Below the pieces are notes generated by a model that was given only the letters and a program-made list of their open reading frames with translations, had not been told where the DNA came from and made no database searches. From NCBI GenBank assembly GCA_014529385.2, contig CM043948.1:20163951-20227950 (forward strand): a stretch of DNA of 64,000 bases, given 5' to 3'. The first letter of the stretch is position 1. Every line of letters starts with the position of its first letter. The stretch is from Adiantum capillus-veneris (taxonomy: Eukaryota; Streptophyta; Polypodiopsida; Polypodiales; Pteridaceae). The translations under genes were made by a program, and so were the position numbers. Shown piece after piece: positions 34,676-47,258 of this stretch.

Positions 34676-34712
<37 letters not shown>

Positions 34713-35365
34713 CACACGATATACGTGGTTCACCCAATGTGGGCTACGTCCACGGGAAAGCAGCCACTCAATGACTTTAGTACTTCAAAACAAGAAGTAG
34801 TTTACAAAGGGATTATACCCTTAATGGAGCTCCCTCCTTGCTTCACTCTCACCACCTCACACTCACCTTGTTGCATCAACTTCACACTATGAAATGTGTG
34901 TAGAAATGGCCTCCTTTTATAGGCCAAAAGGGCTGCCCTCTCTTATGAGAGACAGCCATGTGTAGCCGCCCTTATGCGAATAAGTCCAAATCGGACCCTC
35001 CAATCCGCCCATGTGTGGCCTTCCTTGAGAAGACAAGTCCGCTTTTGAATTCGGCCACCGGCCATCGGCCATTGACTTCCGACCACCGGCCACCGGCCAA
35101 CCGACCGGTTGTTTTCCGACCACTTTTCGGCCGCCGTCCGGCCATAATATTCTGGCGAAAAAGAATATTCCGACGAAAAAAAAGTCTCGGGGGCCTCCGC
35201 CCCCGAGGCCTTTAAAGTTGCCCCTGATTCTTGTCTGTGAAAATTTTGGTTTCCGGTGAGTGATTTTCCTTCACGCACGATGGCTTCTCCTCATAATGGG
35301 GGCCTTACAAATGTGCGTTTTTACCACAGAAAATTACAAGGGTAAATCAGGCTCCATACTTAACA
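34592..35365 (-). repeat. Copia 3' LTR
   Basis: 774 bp. Contains (GA)n near 34,680-34,710, TATAAAAG at 34,914-34,921 (minus) and a 9-bp stem/4-nt loop GC-rich hairpin at 35,186-35,207. Confidence 0.95.
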
Positions 35366-35378
35366 ATCTCCCACTTGG
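35366..35378 (-). other. Copia polypurine tract
   Basis: Minus strand CCAAGTGGGAGAT next to the TGTTAAG start of the 3' LTR, the usual Copia PPT form. Confidence 0.85.
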
Positions 35379-35425
35379 AGACTGATCTCCAAACCAAACC
35401 TGTGACTGCTTTCCATTCTAGCTTC

Positions 35426-38400
35426 TTATCCTTGAATGCTGATTGAAGATGAGCAAAAGCTCAACTTCTCCTTGTTGACCACCTTTGTAAACATGTCTGC
35501 AGGATTTTCACTTGTATGCACCTTTCCTAGCTTTAGTTGTCCCTCTTCCAAAAGAGTGCGTATGAAGTGATATCTCACCTCAATGTGCTTTGTCCTTGAA
35601 TGAAAGGCTGAGTTCTTTGCAAGATGGATAGCGCTTTGGCTATCATTGTACAAGACACAATTGTCTTGTTTGAATCCAAGCTCTTCTAAGAATCTGTGAA
35701 GCCACAGAATTTCTTTGCTTGCCTCCGTCATTGCTACATACTCTGCTTCCGTGGTAGAAAGTGAAACCACTTTTTGCAGCTTTGAAGCCCAGCTTACTGC
35801 TGTGCCTCCAACCGTGAACACATAGCCAGTAGTGCTCCTTCGAGTATCTTTGTCACCTGCCATATCTGCATCAGCATACCCTTCTAGAAAAATATCAGTT
35901 CCTCCAAAATACAAAGCATTTGTTGTTGTCCCTTTTAGATACCTAAGTATCCACTTCAGAGCTTGCCAATGCTGTTTACCTGGGTTGTCCATGAACCTAC
36001 TCACAACTCCCACTGCATGTGCAATGTCTGGCCTTGTCCAGACCATAGCATACATTAGAGAACCTACCGCTGTAGCATATGGAACTTTAGACATATAGGC
36101 TATCTCCTCTTGTGTCTTTGGACACATATCCTTCGTTAGTTTAAAATGACCAGCCAAAGGTGTAGAAACTGGTTTTGCATTTTGCATTGCAAACCTTTCT
36201 AGTACCTTCTTGATGTAATCTTCTTGAGATAGCTTTATTGTCTTCTTCATCTTGTCCCTTGATATTTTCATACCAAGTATCCTCTTTGCAGCACCTAAAT
36301 CTTTCATTGAAAAAGATTTGGACAGCTCCTCTTTTAGGTCTTTGATGTCCTGCATGTTAGCACTTGCAATCAACATGTCATCAACATACAACATTAAGAT
36401 GATAAATTTCCCATCTCCCAAATTCTTCGTGTAGACGCAGTGATCCGAGCTGCATCTTGTGAATCCATGATCCAACATCCATCGATCAAACTTCAAGTAC
36501 CATTGTCTTTATGCTTGCTTTAAACCATACAAGCTCTTCTTTAATCTGCAAACCATTTTCTCCTTACCTTTTACTTCATACCCCTTTGGTTGAAGCATGT
36601 AGATTTCCTCCTCTAAGTCACCATGAGGGAATGCCGTATTTACATCCATTTGCTCGAGATTTAGATCATGAGCAGCCACAAGGCTTAAGACAAGCCTAAT
36701 TGAGTTCATTTTTACAACAGGAGAAAATGTTTCATTGAAGTCAATACCTTTCTTTTGAGAAAAACCTTTTACCACAAGCCTAGACTTGTACCTTTTCTTC
36801 CCACCTTCTTCTTCCTTTAGCTTGTACACCCATTTGTTTTGAAGTGCCCTCTTACCTTTAGGCAACTCAACCAACTCCCATGTTTGGTTGCGATGTAGTG
36901 AGTCCATCTCCACTTGCATGCTCTTCGTCCATTCTTCTTTGGATTCATGTTGCATAGCTTCTTCATATGATTCCGGCTCTCCAGAATCTGAGATCAAGAG
37001 ATGGTTGAAGGAAGGAACAAACCTTTCTGGAGGTCTACTTGCTCTTGTAGATCTTCGGGGAATAGGTTGAGGCTCCTCATTTGGTTGACGTTGTTGCACA
37101 TTGTCACCGTTTGCAGTCCTTGAGTCTTCACCGTCCTCAAGCTCCATGTACTCATCACCTGTTTCTTTTGTTTGTTTTCTTTCCAAGTAATCTTTGTACA
37201 TATTTTGTTCGTTAAAAATTACATCCCTACTCCTTAAGATTTTACCATCTTCAGGATTCCATAGGCGATACCCAAAGTCTCCTTCTCCATAGCCAATGAA
37301 GAAACTTTTTTTGGACTTTGCATCTAACTTTGATCTTAGGCTTCTATCTATGTGCATGAAAGCCTCACACCCAAACACTTTGAGAAATGCATAATTCACC
37401 GGTTTACCTGTCCATGCCTCTTCTGGAACTCCCCCATCCAATGCCGTTGAGGGTGACCGATTGATTAAGTACACAGACGTACTTATAGCTTCCGCCCAAA
37501 GCTCAAGCGGTAGGCCTGCATGTAGCCGCATGCTTCGTGCTCGTTCCATGATTGTCCTGTTCATCCTTTCCGAAATCCCATTTTGTTGAGGTGTCCTTGG
37601 GGTTGTCCTTTGCCTCCGAATGCCATTGCTAGCACAAAAGCTTTCAAAAGCTTGGCTACAATATTCGCCTCCATTGTCGGATCTGAGGCATTTAACCTTG
37701 GTACCTGTTTCATTCTCCACAAAGGCTTTCCACCTTTGAAATATGGAAAATACATCGGATTTATTCTTCATGACATAAACCCATGTTTTTCTAGTCGCAT
37801 CGTCTATGAATGTTACATAGTACAATGAGCCACCAAGTGATGGTGTACTTGCAGGACCCCAAACATCAGAATGAACCAACTCAAGTTTTTTATTTTTTCT
37901 TTCATTTCCTGATTTTTGAAATTTTACCCTCTTTTGTTTACCATAAACACAATCTTCACAGAACTCTAAGTCCACTTCTTTCAAACCTGGTAGAAGCTTC
38001 TTTGTTTGAAGGATTTGCATTCCTTTGGCACTCATATGCCCAAGTCGGTAGTGCCACACCGCACTGTCAACTTCTGTAGTTGCTGCACAAGCTGAAGGTT
38101 GCGTGCTAACAGTACACAAGTAAAGTGTACCGACTTTTTCACCCTTGGCAACCACCAAAGATCCCTTTGAGATCTTCCACCGTTTGTTTCCGAATGCAAT
38201 GTTGTGACCTTCATCGTCCAATTGTCCTGTAGAGATCAAATTTTTGCGAAGAGAAGGAACATGCCTAACATCTTTAAGCTTCCATTCATTTCCGTTAGCA
38301 GTTTTGACAGAAACTGTACCTTTGCCGACAATCTCACAAGCTTCATCATCTCCCAAGTATACATACCCAAAATTACCTTTTGTGTAGTCTTGGAAATGTT

Positions 38401-39316
38401 GCTTGTGTGGTGTCGCATGGAATGAAGCCCCGGAATCTACTATCCAGGAATTAGACACATTGTCTAATGAGAGAATTAGAGCATCTTGCTCTACTTTACC
38501 TGCCACATTGGCCTCTGATGTTGGCTTGTTGTCTTGAGACTCTGTCTCCTTCTTCTTCTTGGACCAGCAATCCTTCTTGACTTGGCCCTTCTTGCCGCAG
38601 TTCCAACATTCAAGAACTGACTTTGTGCGTGACTTGCTCCGCCTTGAGCGATCACGACCCTTTTGGTTTTTGAACCTCTCCTTAAGCCTTCCTCTTGTTT
38701 CCACTGATAGTGCAGCACTTGATGATTCTCCTGTGCTTCTCCTTCGCATTTCCTCTCTTAGGAGAACACCCACAACATCATCAAACTTAAGAGTATTTGT
38801 GCCAGAGATAGAATTACTTACAGCCATCACAAGGCTGTCCCAACTATCCGGTAGAGATGATAGTATAAGGAGAGCTCGCACTTCGTCATCGAAATTGATT
38901 TTCACTAATCGAAGTTGACTTATGTTTGTGTTAAAGTCATTTAGGTGTTCTGCAACTGAACCATTCTCTGCCATCTTTAGATTGAACAAGCGCTTCATAA
39001 GAAATACCTTATTGGATGCCGATGGTTTCTCGTAGAAGTCGTCAAGTGACTTCATCAAGTCCTCCGTGGTCTTCATCTCCGAAACATTGAAGGCCACCGT
39101 TGACGCCAAGCTTAACCGGATTGTTCCCAGTGCCTTTCGATCAAGGACAATCCATGCTTCATCTGCCATTGTTGCGGGCTTCTTCGCAAGACCGCCTAGT
39201 GGCAAATAGAGGTCCTTCTGGTAGAGATAGTCTTCAATCTGCATCTTCCAATGTTGGTAGTTTTTGCCGTTGAACTTCTCAATCTTGAGCTTCCCTTCCT
39301 CCGCCATAACTCCCAC
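35426..39316 (-). pseudogene. Copia gag-pol polyprotein with one premature stop
   Basis: Met at 39,316 (MGVMAEEGKLKIEKF). Gag is residues 1-235. The knuckle CWNCGKKGQVKKDC has Q where the zinc-binding His belongs. Protease at about 290 has IVDSGASFHAT. Integrase: HYRLGH...CEDCVYGK zinc region, then the D-D-E core HSDVWGP, LRSDNGGEY, GISERMNR. RT from about residue 800 (WVYKLKEEEGGKKRYKSRLV; AFPHGDLEEEIYM with P for the usual L) is interrupted by TAA at 36,509-36,511 right after YGLKQA. The frame then resumes unchanged through YVDDMLIA and RNase H (STTEAEYVAMTEASKE, KHIEVRYHFIR) to 35,426. One nonsense change separates it from a full frame. Confidence 0.95.
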
Positions 39317-39366
39317 TCAATTCAAGGAATCCTTTCCTTGAGATAATTTAGCTACGAGCAAACCTT

Positions 39367-39378
39367 GCTCTGATACCA
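39367..39378 (-). other. Copia tRNA-iMet primer-binding site
   Basis: Minus strand TGGTATCAGAGC, two bases from the 5' LTR. Confidence 0.92.
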
Positions 39379-39380
39379 GT

Positions 39381-39464
39381 TGTTAGGAAATAAGACGTAG
39401 CTAAATAGATAATTTAGTAGATTGCTTAATGGAGAGAGACAGATTTATATACACGAGATTATAG

Positions 39465-39499
<35 letters not shown>

Positions 39500-40163
39500 C
39501 ACACGATATACGTGGTTCACCCAATGTGGGCTACGTCCACGAGAAAGCAGCCACTCAATGGCTTTAGTACTTCAAAACAAGAAGTAGTTTACAAAGGGAT
39601 TATACCCTTAATGGAGCTCCCTCCTTGCTTCACTCTCACCACCTCACACTCACCTTGTTGCATCAACTTCACACTATGAAATGTGTGTAGAAATGGCCTC
39701 CTTTTATAGGCCAAAAGGGCTGCCCTCTCTTATGAGAGACAGCCATGTGTAGCTGCCCTTGTGCGAATAAGTCCAAATCGGACCCTCCAATCCGCCCATG
39801 TGTGGCCTCCCTTGAGAAGACAAGTCCGCTTTTGAATTCGGCCACCGGCCACCGGCCATTGACTTTCGACCACCGGCCACCGGCCATTGACTTTCGACCA
39901 CCGGCCACCGGCCAACCGACCGGTTGTTTTCCGACCACTTTCCGGCCGCCGTCCGGCCATAATATTCCGGCGAAAAAAAAAGTCTCGGGGGCCTCCGCCC
40001 CCGAGGCCTTTAAAGTTGCCCCTGATTCTTGTCCGTGAAAATTTTGGTTTCCGGTGAGTGATTTTCCTTCACGCACGATGGCTTCTCCTCATAATGGGGG
40101 CCTTACAAATGTGTGTTTTTACCACAGAAAATTACAAGGGTAAATCAGGCTCCATACTTAACA
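39381..40163 (-). repeat. Copia 5' LTR
   Basis: 783 bp. TATAAAAG at 39,701-39,708 (minus). The GC-rich hairpin is at 39,984-40,005. A CCGGCCATTGACTTTCGACC-type unit is present one time more than in the other LTR (39,850-39,925). Confidence 0.95.
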
Positions 40164-41215
40164 ATATTGGGGTTGTCTGTAGCACTGGTGTTGTAGAATC
40201 GGTACTTGGGTTCTTGTTTACATTTGTGTCCTTTTTGATAATCCAAATCTTCTTCCGATTTGCCTGTGCTTTCCACAAACTCTTTGCTACCCAAATCTGC
40301 TTGACTTTAGGTTGTGATGGCTCTGTCCTTGAATACTAAGGATTCTCTGTTGATTGTACTGAAGGGAGTTCCTGTTTACAAATCTTTGGAATCCAAATTT
40401 CTTTGCTATGGCTTTGTGCTGTCATCAACTTCTTTGGAATCCAGATCAGTTTCACTAAATTTGGCTGTCTGATACTCTGTTCTGGTGTTGAAGACTTTGT
40501 TTTCCACTTTTGTTCTCTCTGGCACAACCTTCTTTGGCCTCCATACCAACTTTGAGTCTGTCTTTATCCAAGGTTGAGCTATGCGTGTATTTTCTGTCTT
40601 CTCTACCCATGTCTGAGATTTCTTCTTTGAGGAGCATTCCGGTTGTGTAGAAGTGGCTTTTGGTTGCCATTGCTCCTTCTTCACCTCTTTAGGTCGTTTA
40701 CCTTTGTCATTGGATTCTTAGGCTTGCACCTGTACTGTTGCTTTGGAGAACGGAATTGATTGACTTTCCTCCTCATATTTGATGTTAACTGAATTTGAGC
40801 ACCAATTAATCATCGCATTGTACTGCTTTTTCCATGGTTGCCCTAGTAACAACGGATGTTGCGTAGCTTTGTCTTCGACCACATAAAACATATGTAGATA
40901 CACATATTGTTTTATCTGTACGTGCAGTACTGTGCATTCGATTGCCTTAATTGAGTGTGCTGAATAACTCTTCAACTCCTGTTTGGCAGTTTGCAGCTTA
41001 GTGTTATGTTTCAATTCTTTGTACAAACTCACTGAAAGCAGGTTAGCTTGTGCTCCTGAATCCAATAGTGCTCTGGCTTTAATCTGGTTTGGCCCCACTT
41101 TGACCTCGATGATGGGCTCTACTTTGTCTTCACCCATTTCTGATACACTGACTGCGTTTATTCGTAAGGCTCCTTCATTGCGTTGTCGCTGATGCAGTAG
41201 TCTTCTTTTCTCCAT
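40164..41215 (-). pseudogene. G1 ORF3: second aspartic protease with W-x-P-K repeat tail
   Basis: Lies 3' of integrase. Residues from Met 41,215: a retropepsin-like domain with ARALLDSGAQANLLSVSLY (D-S-G) and HPLLLGQPW, distinct from the gag-pol protease of the same element. After an in-frame stop (near 40,717) the same frame gives WQPK, WVEK and WRPK. A frameshift then gives WIPK twice and, further on, WVAK and WIIK. The Copia element cuts the tail. In Athila-like elements this position is taken by an envelope-like ORF, but here I see no membrane segment. Role unknown; perhaps Gag processing or interaction with the W-P-K-bearing gag-protease protein. Confidence 0.65.
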
Positions 41216-41473
41216 TGGCTAAAAGCATGCTTTGGTGGTACAAAAAGGATTGTCCTTGACATCACCTTTGACAAATCTTTGCGCTACAATTTCTACATGT
41301 CACATGAAAAACTACCTATCATACTATATATCGGTGGATAGATCTTCAAAAGGAGAATCCAAAAACACAAGGTCTGAAAAGTTTTGACCTAAACTATAAA
41401 AATTTTACCAGTTCCCACTTTTTCATTGGTAGAAGTAAAATAGGTCCTTTTTTTGTACCACCAAACCACGCTT

Positions 41474-43099
41474 TCACCCCATTCTTTCTTTTGCTTCCGC
41501 TTGCGCTTCCTCAACAATCTTTTTCTTTTGCTGAAGTTGTAGTTTGTCTTGATGTATTTTGAGAAGCATGTCCTGGGTTAGTGGCAAATGAAACTTCTTC
41601 AATCTGCATCCAATAATCCAGTTTGGCATTTCTTCTCCGTCTAATGTAGCAAGCTTGACGGCCCCGCTTGGTGATAGATCTTTAATCACAAGTGGTCCCA
41701 TCCCTCGCTTTTTAAGTTTTTTGGCATGCTGTTTTAGAGTGTATACTAGGACAAAGTCCCCAATCTTAAACTCTTTAGTTCGTACATGCTTATCAAAGAA
41801 CTCTTTTTGTCGCCTTTTTTGAGTGTAGATTGAAGCCACTGCTTTTAAGCGAAGCTCATCTAGCTTTTCAAGGTCGTCTATTCTATCTGAAAGCTCATGT
41901 CCTGTCGATTCTAATTCCTTAGCTACTCTCAGTGTTGGAATTAAAAATTCTATTGGTAAAATAGCATTCAAACCAAAAACAATGTTGTACGGGGTCGTTC
42001 CTATCAATGTTTTACATGCTACCCTATACGCCCATAATGTTGAATGCAATTTCTAGTCCCAATCAGTTCTCGACTCAGATACAATCTTTGTAAGGACTAT
42101 GCATAAGGTTTTGTTCGTCGCTTCAGCTTGTCCATTGGCTTGTGGATGATATGGAGCTGATTTGCGATATATTACCATGAATTCGTCTAGAAGGATCTCT
42201 ATCAATTCATTTATGAAGTGTGTGCCTCGATCACTCACAATTTCTATTGGTAATCCATATCGTACAAAGACATATTCATACAGAAATTGTGTCGTGGTCC
42301 TGGCATCTGCTTTTTGAGTTTCTTTTGCCTCAACCCACTTTATTAGATAGTCCGTCACCACAATGATGTATTGTGCATGAGTCCTATATGCAGGAGGTGA
42401 GATAGGTCCAACATAATCAATCCCCCATTTTGCAAAGGCTTTTGCTCCCATCATTGGTCTAAGCGGCATATCATCTCTTTTCAGTGGTACTTTTGTCTGC
42501 TGACAATCATCACATCATTTTACGTATTCCTCAGTGTCCATGTGTAATGTCGGCCACCATATTCCTGCCTCTAAGACAATTTTTGTTGTCTTATCACCTG
42601 AGAAATGGCATCCACCTACTCCTCCATGAGCTTGCTCTAGGATTATCACATACTCTGACTCTGATTCACATATCCTAAGCTGGTTGTCCTTTCCTCTCTT
42701 ATAGAGTTGATTTTCTATTAAAGCGTAATCTCGTGCTTCTGTCTGTACTGCTCTCTGACGCTCTCTTGAGGTTCCCTCTAGAAAAGTTCTGTTTGTGAGA
42801 TATTCAACAATATAATGACTCCATTCAGGAGCGATCATTATCTGATACAATGTTGAATACTCAGTTGGCGGTTTTGACGAGCATGTAATACATACCGTGA
42901 CATATTCATGTACACTCTCTTTCATTTCTGGCCAGTAGACTCCTAGTTGTAACAGATTCCTGTACGTGTTTCTTCTTGAACAATGAAATGCACATTTGTG
43001 AACATGTGCTTCTCGCAGATATATGTTATATTCTTCAGGATTGATGCATAAACTTAGAATGTTATCGGTTCCTAAGTGATACAACCATCCTACAATCAA
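41474..43099 (-). pseudogene. G1 integrase with two H2C2 modules
   Basis: Two zinc-binding modules in a row: HVHKCAFH...YWPEMKESV...CITC and HGGVGGCH...WWPTLHMDT...CDDC. The catalytic core follows (GIDYVGPI, VSDRGTHF, GQAEATNK) with D-D-E and exactly 35 residues between the second D and E, so the catalytic triad is intact. The C-terminus (42,049-41,474) has FKIGDFVLVYTLKQHAKKL and WIIGCRLKKFHLPL. Stops at about 42,514 (an Arg codon changed to TGA; CGG in P1) and 42,050 break the frame. Confidence 0.85.
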
Positions 43100-43149
43100 C
43101 TGAAGATTTTTGGATTACTGAATAATAACTTGTTTCTGGTTGTATCCTT

Positions 43150-43818
43150 TTAGATCAAACTCTCCTCCATAGGTAATAGACTAACAACATCCTGAGACCA
43201 CTTTGGTATCATTTCTATGTTGAATAAGTACACATCCGGCATGTCGTCATCTACACTTATAGGGTCTTCTCCATTCTTCAACCTTGAAAGGTGATCAGCT
43301 CTGAGATGTGTCTTCCCTTTCTTTACTACTACCATGAAGTCGAATTCTAACAAGATGATGAACCATCTTACTATCCGTCCCATATTGCATGGTTTGTTCA
43401 CTAGGTAGAGCAAAGCTTGATGATTTGTGAAAAACACAAACTTATTGGCTAGAAGATAATGCCAAAATTTCTTCACATCCTAAATCATTCCTAATCCCTC
43501 TCGCTCCGTTGTTGTGTAATTCCTTTCAGCATTGTTGAGCTGTCGACTAGCATAGCAGACTGGGAATTCCATGCTTCCTTCTTCTGGCTGAGCTAGGATG
43601 CATCTTATTGCATATGCCAAAGCATCTATATGCACATGGAATATCTTCTCCGAATCTGGTGATTTCAAGACTGAAGCAGTGATGAGTGCCTCTTTCAGTT
43701 TCTTGAAGGATTCCTCACACTCCTCTGTCCATTCGTAATTCACTATTAGCCTGTAAAGTGGTTGGCCTATTATAGCGTACATGTAAATGAATCGTCTATA
43801 ATATCCACATTGTCCCAT
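43150..43818 (-). pseudogene. G1 RNase H
   Basis: The first block reads IFHVHIDALAYAIRCILAQ with the catalytic Asp kept. It is followed by CYASRQLNNAERNYTTTEREGL and FFTNHQALLYLV, then a tether KKGKTHLRADHLSRL. A stop lies at the 43,477-43,479 boundary. No second RNase H follows, unlike the first element of the window. Confidence 0.8.
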
Positions 43819-43829
43819 AAAAACTCAGC

Positions 43830-44600
43830 ACTTGTTTTGCATTGGCTGGTCTAGGCATACCCACTATTACTTTTATCTTTTCCAGATCCGTGGATATTCC
43901 GTTATCTGAGACAATATGTCCCATAACTCTGCCTTGTCAGACCATAAACACACACTTCTCAGGATTGAGACAAATACGATATGTCCTACATTTCTCAAAT
44001 ACCTTCCTTGGGTGTTCTAGATGCTCATCTCTCAGAAGAGAGTGTATGCACAAATCATCCATGTATATTTCTAGAAACAACCTCAAGTACTCTTTGAAAG
44101 CATGAGTCATCAGCCTTTGGAATGTTGCGGGAGCATTAGTTAAACCAAACGGCATAACTCGATACGCATCACTCCGTTGCAAAAGCTGTTTTGTGTTGAT
44201 CCTCTGACGCAATGGCAAGCTGATTATATCCTGAAAATCCATCTAGGAAGGAATATACTCTTTTACCTGATACACGTTCTAGAACATGATCAGTTATCGG
44301 CAAGGGATAATTGTCCTTGATTGTCGCAGCATTTACTTTCTTCAAATTGACACACACTTGAAGTTTCCCGTTTTTCTTAGGCACTACCACAATCGGAGAT
44401 ACCCAGTGTGTGTGTTCAATCTCATATATGAATTCAGCTTCCATTAGCTTGTCTATTTCCTCTTTGATTCGCTTAGCAAACGTGTCATTATACGTGTACA
44501 GTCTCTGTCTGCTAGACTTAGCGTCTTTTTTCAAAGGAATTGTATGTTAGCATATTGATGAATCGACTCCTTTCAAGTCCTTGTACGACCATGCAAACAC
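43830..44600 (-). pseudogene. G1 reverse transcriptase
   Basis: Blocks: PYTYNDTFAKRIKEEIDKLM-like start, HWVSPIVVVPKKNGKLQVCVNL, YPLPITDHVLERVSG, SGYNQLAIASEDQHKTAFATE (frame breaks at about 44,170), RVMPFGLTNAPATFQRLM, and LEIYMDDLCIHSLL with an intact Y-M-D-D box. A second frame break lies just before the RNase H. Confidence 0.85.
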
Positions 44601-44675
44601 ATCCCTGTATTCTCTGAGAAGACTCAAAAGTCTCTCTTCTTCTTCCGGAGACAAATCTGTAGCTATGTACACCGG

Positions 44676-46169
44676 TCAAGGTTCCTCTCCTAGAGCTGCT
44701 AAATCAACCTTTCTAGCGTCCTCCGGTCCATCATAGGATTTGTTCTCCTTTCTTTCTCTGATAGGATGGGTTAATATCACCTTCCTATCCTTTATCGTAA
44801 ATTTCTTGTAGTGAGAGGGAACATCCATGTTTCCCTTGACATTGACATTTTCGTCCTCACCACTCTTGATTTCAGTCGTCCAAACTTCTTTCAGATTTTT
44901 CTTTAACTCTCTATACTTGTTTTGGAGTTCTAATTTGGACTCTTTGTTTTCCTTGTTTCTAATGTTTTTTTCCACTTTATCTATTTTGGTTTTCGTTCCA
45001 CTGGGTTGAACTCGATTTCTTGAGCTTTGTTTGTCTTTCCGTGAGCTCGTTTCCACATTTCCTCTCATTCTTCCGGAAATCTTGTCCTTGACACAATCTT
45101 CCGCCTAAACTAGCATTAGGAATTGGTTTTTCCCTTTTATCCTAGGCATCGGAGTGTTTCTAACTCCTTTCGTTTTTCTCTTTTCTCTATAGCGTTTCTG
45201 GCGTTTTTCAGTCTGATTTGGGAAGTCGTAGAATCTGACATCCTTTATAATTTCCTCGTTCTCGCTGGAGTTGTATGTGGACTTTTTGTCAGCTTTTCCC
45301 CATTTTGGATAATCGGGAATGCCGTGAAAGATCTCCTCTTCCTCTCTGTTTTCTGGTGTATCAATCTTTTCAGTCTCCTTTTCGAGTACAACTCTGATCA
45401 TGAAGTACGGAACCACATCATATCCATCTTTATCACAGAACTTCGTTGTGGGACCATCTTGAATTGCACAAACATCTAGGGTTGCTAGAATGTGTGTCCA
45501 TTCTAATGGTTCAAGTGCATCCTCTGGAAAGGATTCACCTATATAATTTCCGTCTTCAATTTCTCTTTCTAAAACACATTCTTCATGCTTCAGAATTCCA
45601 CAGTTTGACGCTCCACACATCCATAACTCTTTGGGTTTGCCTAACCAAGCTGGAAACTCTGATCTTGCCAAAGTAGCTAAATCAAACTCTTCAACTGGTG
45701 TTCGGTTCACATCCTTGTAGCTATGGTCTTTTAGATTCGCGCCAGTAGTGGTTTCCACATGTCTCAAGCATATGTGGTCGTAACCCCAATCCTGGACCAT
45801 TTTCAACTGTCTCATGAACGGTCTTCCAAGTATAATATCATAGTTATTCTCCTTGACAAAGTCAACAATAGCAAAAGTATGCTCGTACTCAATCCCGCAA
45901 GAAGTCACTACAACTTTCTCTAACAGTCCCAAAGGTCTCTCCATATGTCCGTCCGCTAGTTGGAGTTTCAACCTCGTTTTTTTTATCGCCGATTTTCCCC
46001 ATTTTTTCCAGATTTCTTTTGTAGCAATGTCTACTCCAGCACCGCTGTCCAGTATTGCCATCGTGTTAACTCCCTGGAATTCAACTAGTAAGGTTGTATT
46101 CCCCTCTTTGACTTTGCAATACTCTCCGACCTTGTTCAAAGGTACAGGCTTAGCATTTTTTTGTGGCAT
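44676..46169 (-). pseudogene. G1 protease and pre-RT linker
   Basis: 46,169-45,105 (354 codons) has the active site TMAILDSGAGVDIATKEIW, closing block IILGRPFMRQLKMVQDW and a post-protease part with WTHILATLDV that is also recognisable in the 1,711-aa protein (WVHLASTIDT). 45,068-44,676 is a charged linker (KNIRNKENKESKLELQNKYR). Confidence 0.8.
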
Positions 46170-46190
46170 GCTTAGCTCTCATATGTCCTC

Positions 46191-47237
46191 TTACAGTTTT
46201 GCAGTTGGGTCTTTTATTCCAAATTTCTCCAAGCATTTTTCTACAATTGCCCACATGTTTGGTCGTAGTCTCAAAAGCTCATCTAGGGTGATAGTGCATG
46301 TCACTGGTGTTGACAAAATCTCTATCAATCCTTGCGAGTCTATAATTTTTTTTGAAGAGATTCCTCGTGAGGGAAGCACTCTAATCTCAGATTTTGCTTC
46401 ATATTCTCCTAAGTATGAAGGTAAGGTTTTCAGCGAATGAGGTTTACTCTCTACTGTTCTAACAGAGCCTCCATCTCCCCAGTAAGAATGCAGATCTAAG
46501 TCCACTTGAGATCCTGCCTCAAATTCCTCTATGGGAGGATTCCTGACGTCCTTTTCCCCATTAGTCTGATTAGCTTGACAACTCAACTCGTTTGCAAAGT
46601 TTGCCTCTCTCACTTGTTTCCAAAACTCATTGTAATCCTCATCTCTTCTGTAAGACCTTTGTATTACAGGATGAAAACTCTCTATTTCTTGATCTGTGGT
46701 GTTTATCACTATACGTTCATCCCCGTGCATTTTTTCAGGCTTTTGTGCACTACTAGGCTTTTCAACTACCCGGGAGAGGATAGTCTCTTGATGAGTTTGG
46801 TTTTCCGCTCCACAATTCATTGGTTCTCTAGGTGGTTCTAACAAGGCTTGTGCAGTCTCAATCATTTTCTGACACATTTCGAGTCTCTGCTTTTCCAATT
46901 CCGCGTTTGGATAAGTCAATCACCGTTGTTCTTGTGTTTGGTTGTTCTTTAATCTCGCTTTGTAAGCTCTCATCAGTACATCCAATGGTTCGTGTACTTT
47001 GTCGACTAACACTGATCCCCCTGAGCTCACACTCGTTGTCTCTTTGACGCTCTTCAGTTTCGACTTTTCAGAGTCCATTTCCCGTATTCCGTTTTGACTC
47101 TCAAGTTTCTCTAATCTGTCTTTTGTTTGTTTTAATTCCTCAGCTAGAATCGCGTCTTGCTGTTCTTTTTTCAGCTTCATGCGTGCTTTCCTAGCTTTCC
47201 ATGTGTTTCTATGGCTTCTTTGTCCTTTACTTGCCAA
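46191..47237 (-). pseudogene. G1 gag-protease linker region
   Basis: Two stretches (47,237-46,920 and 46,919-46,191) in one frame, split by TGA where P1 has TGG (Trp). Hydrophilic; contains a Lys/Glu coiled-coil-like part (KLKKEQQDAILAEELKQTKD), LDVLMRAYKARLKNN and later YNEFWKQVREANFANEL. P1 counterpart at 59,163-60,050. Function not evident. Confidence 0.65.
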
Positions 47238-47258
47238 TTCCGTCTCTGACTTTCCATT

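Larger units (their letters stand above)
34592..40163 (-). mobile_element. Ty1/copia LTR retrotransposon, near-intact, nested in G1
   Basis: LTRs at 34,592-35,365 and 39,381-40,163 have TG...CA ends. A perfect 5-bp target duplication ATATT lies at 34,587-34,591 and 40,164-40,168. There is a tRNA-iMet PBS, a PPT and one 1,297-codon polyprotein frame with a single internal stop. Gag-INT-RT-RNaseH order identifies Ty1/copia. The N-terminus (KIEKFNGKNYQHWKMQIED) resembles the Tork/Tnt1 lineage. LTRs differ by about 1-2% plus indels, so it inserted recently. Confidence 0.96.
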
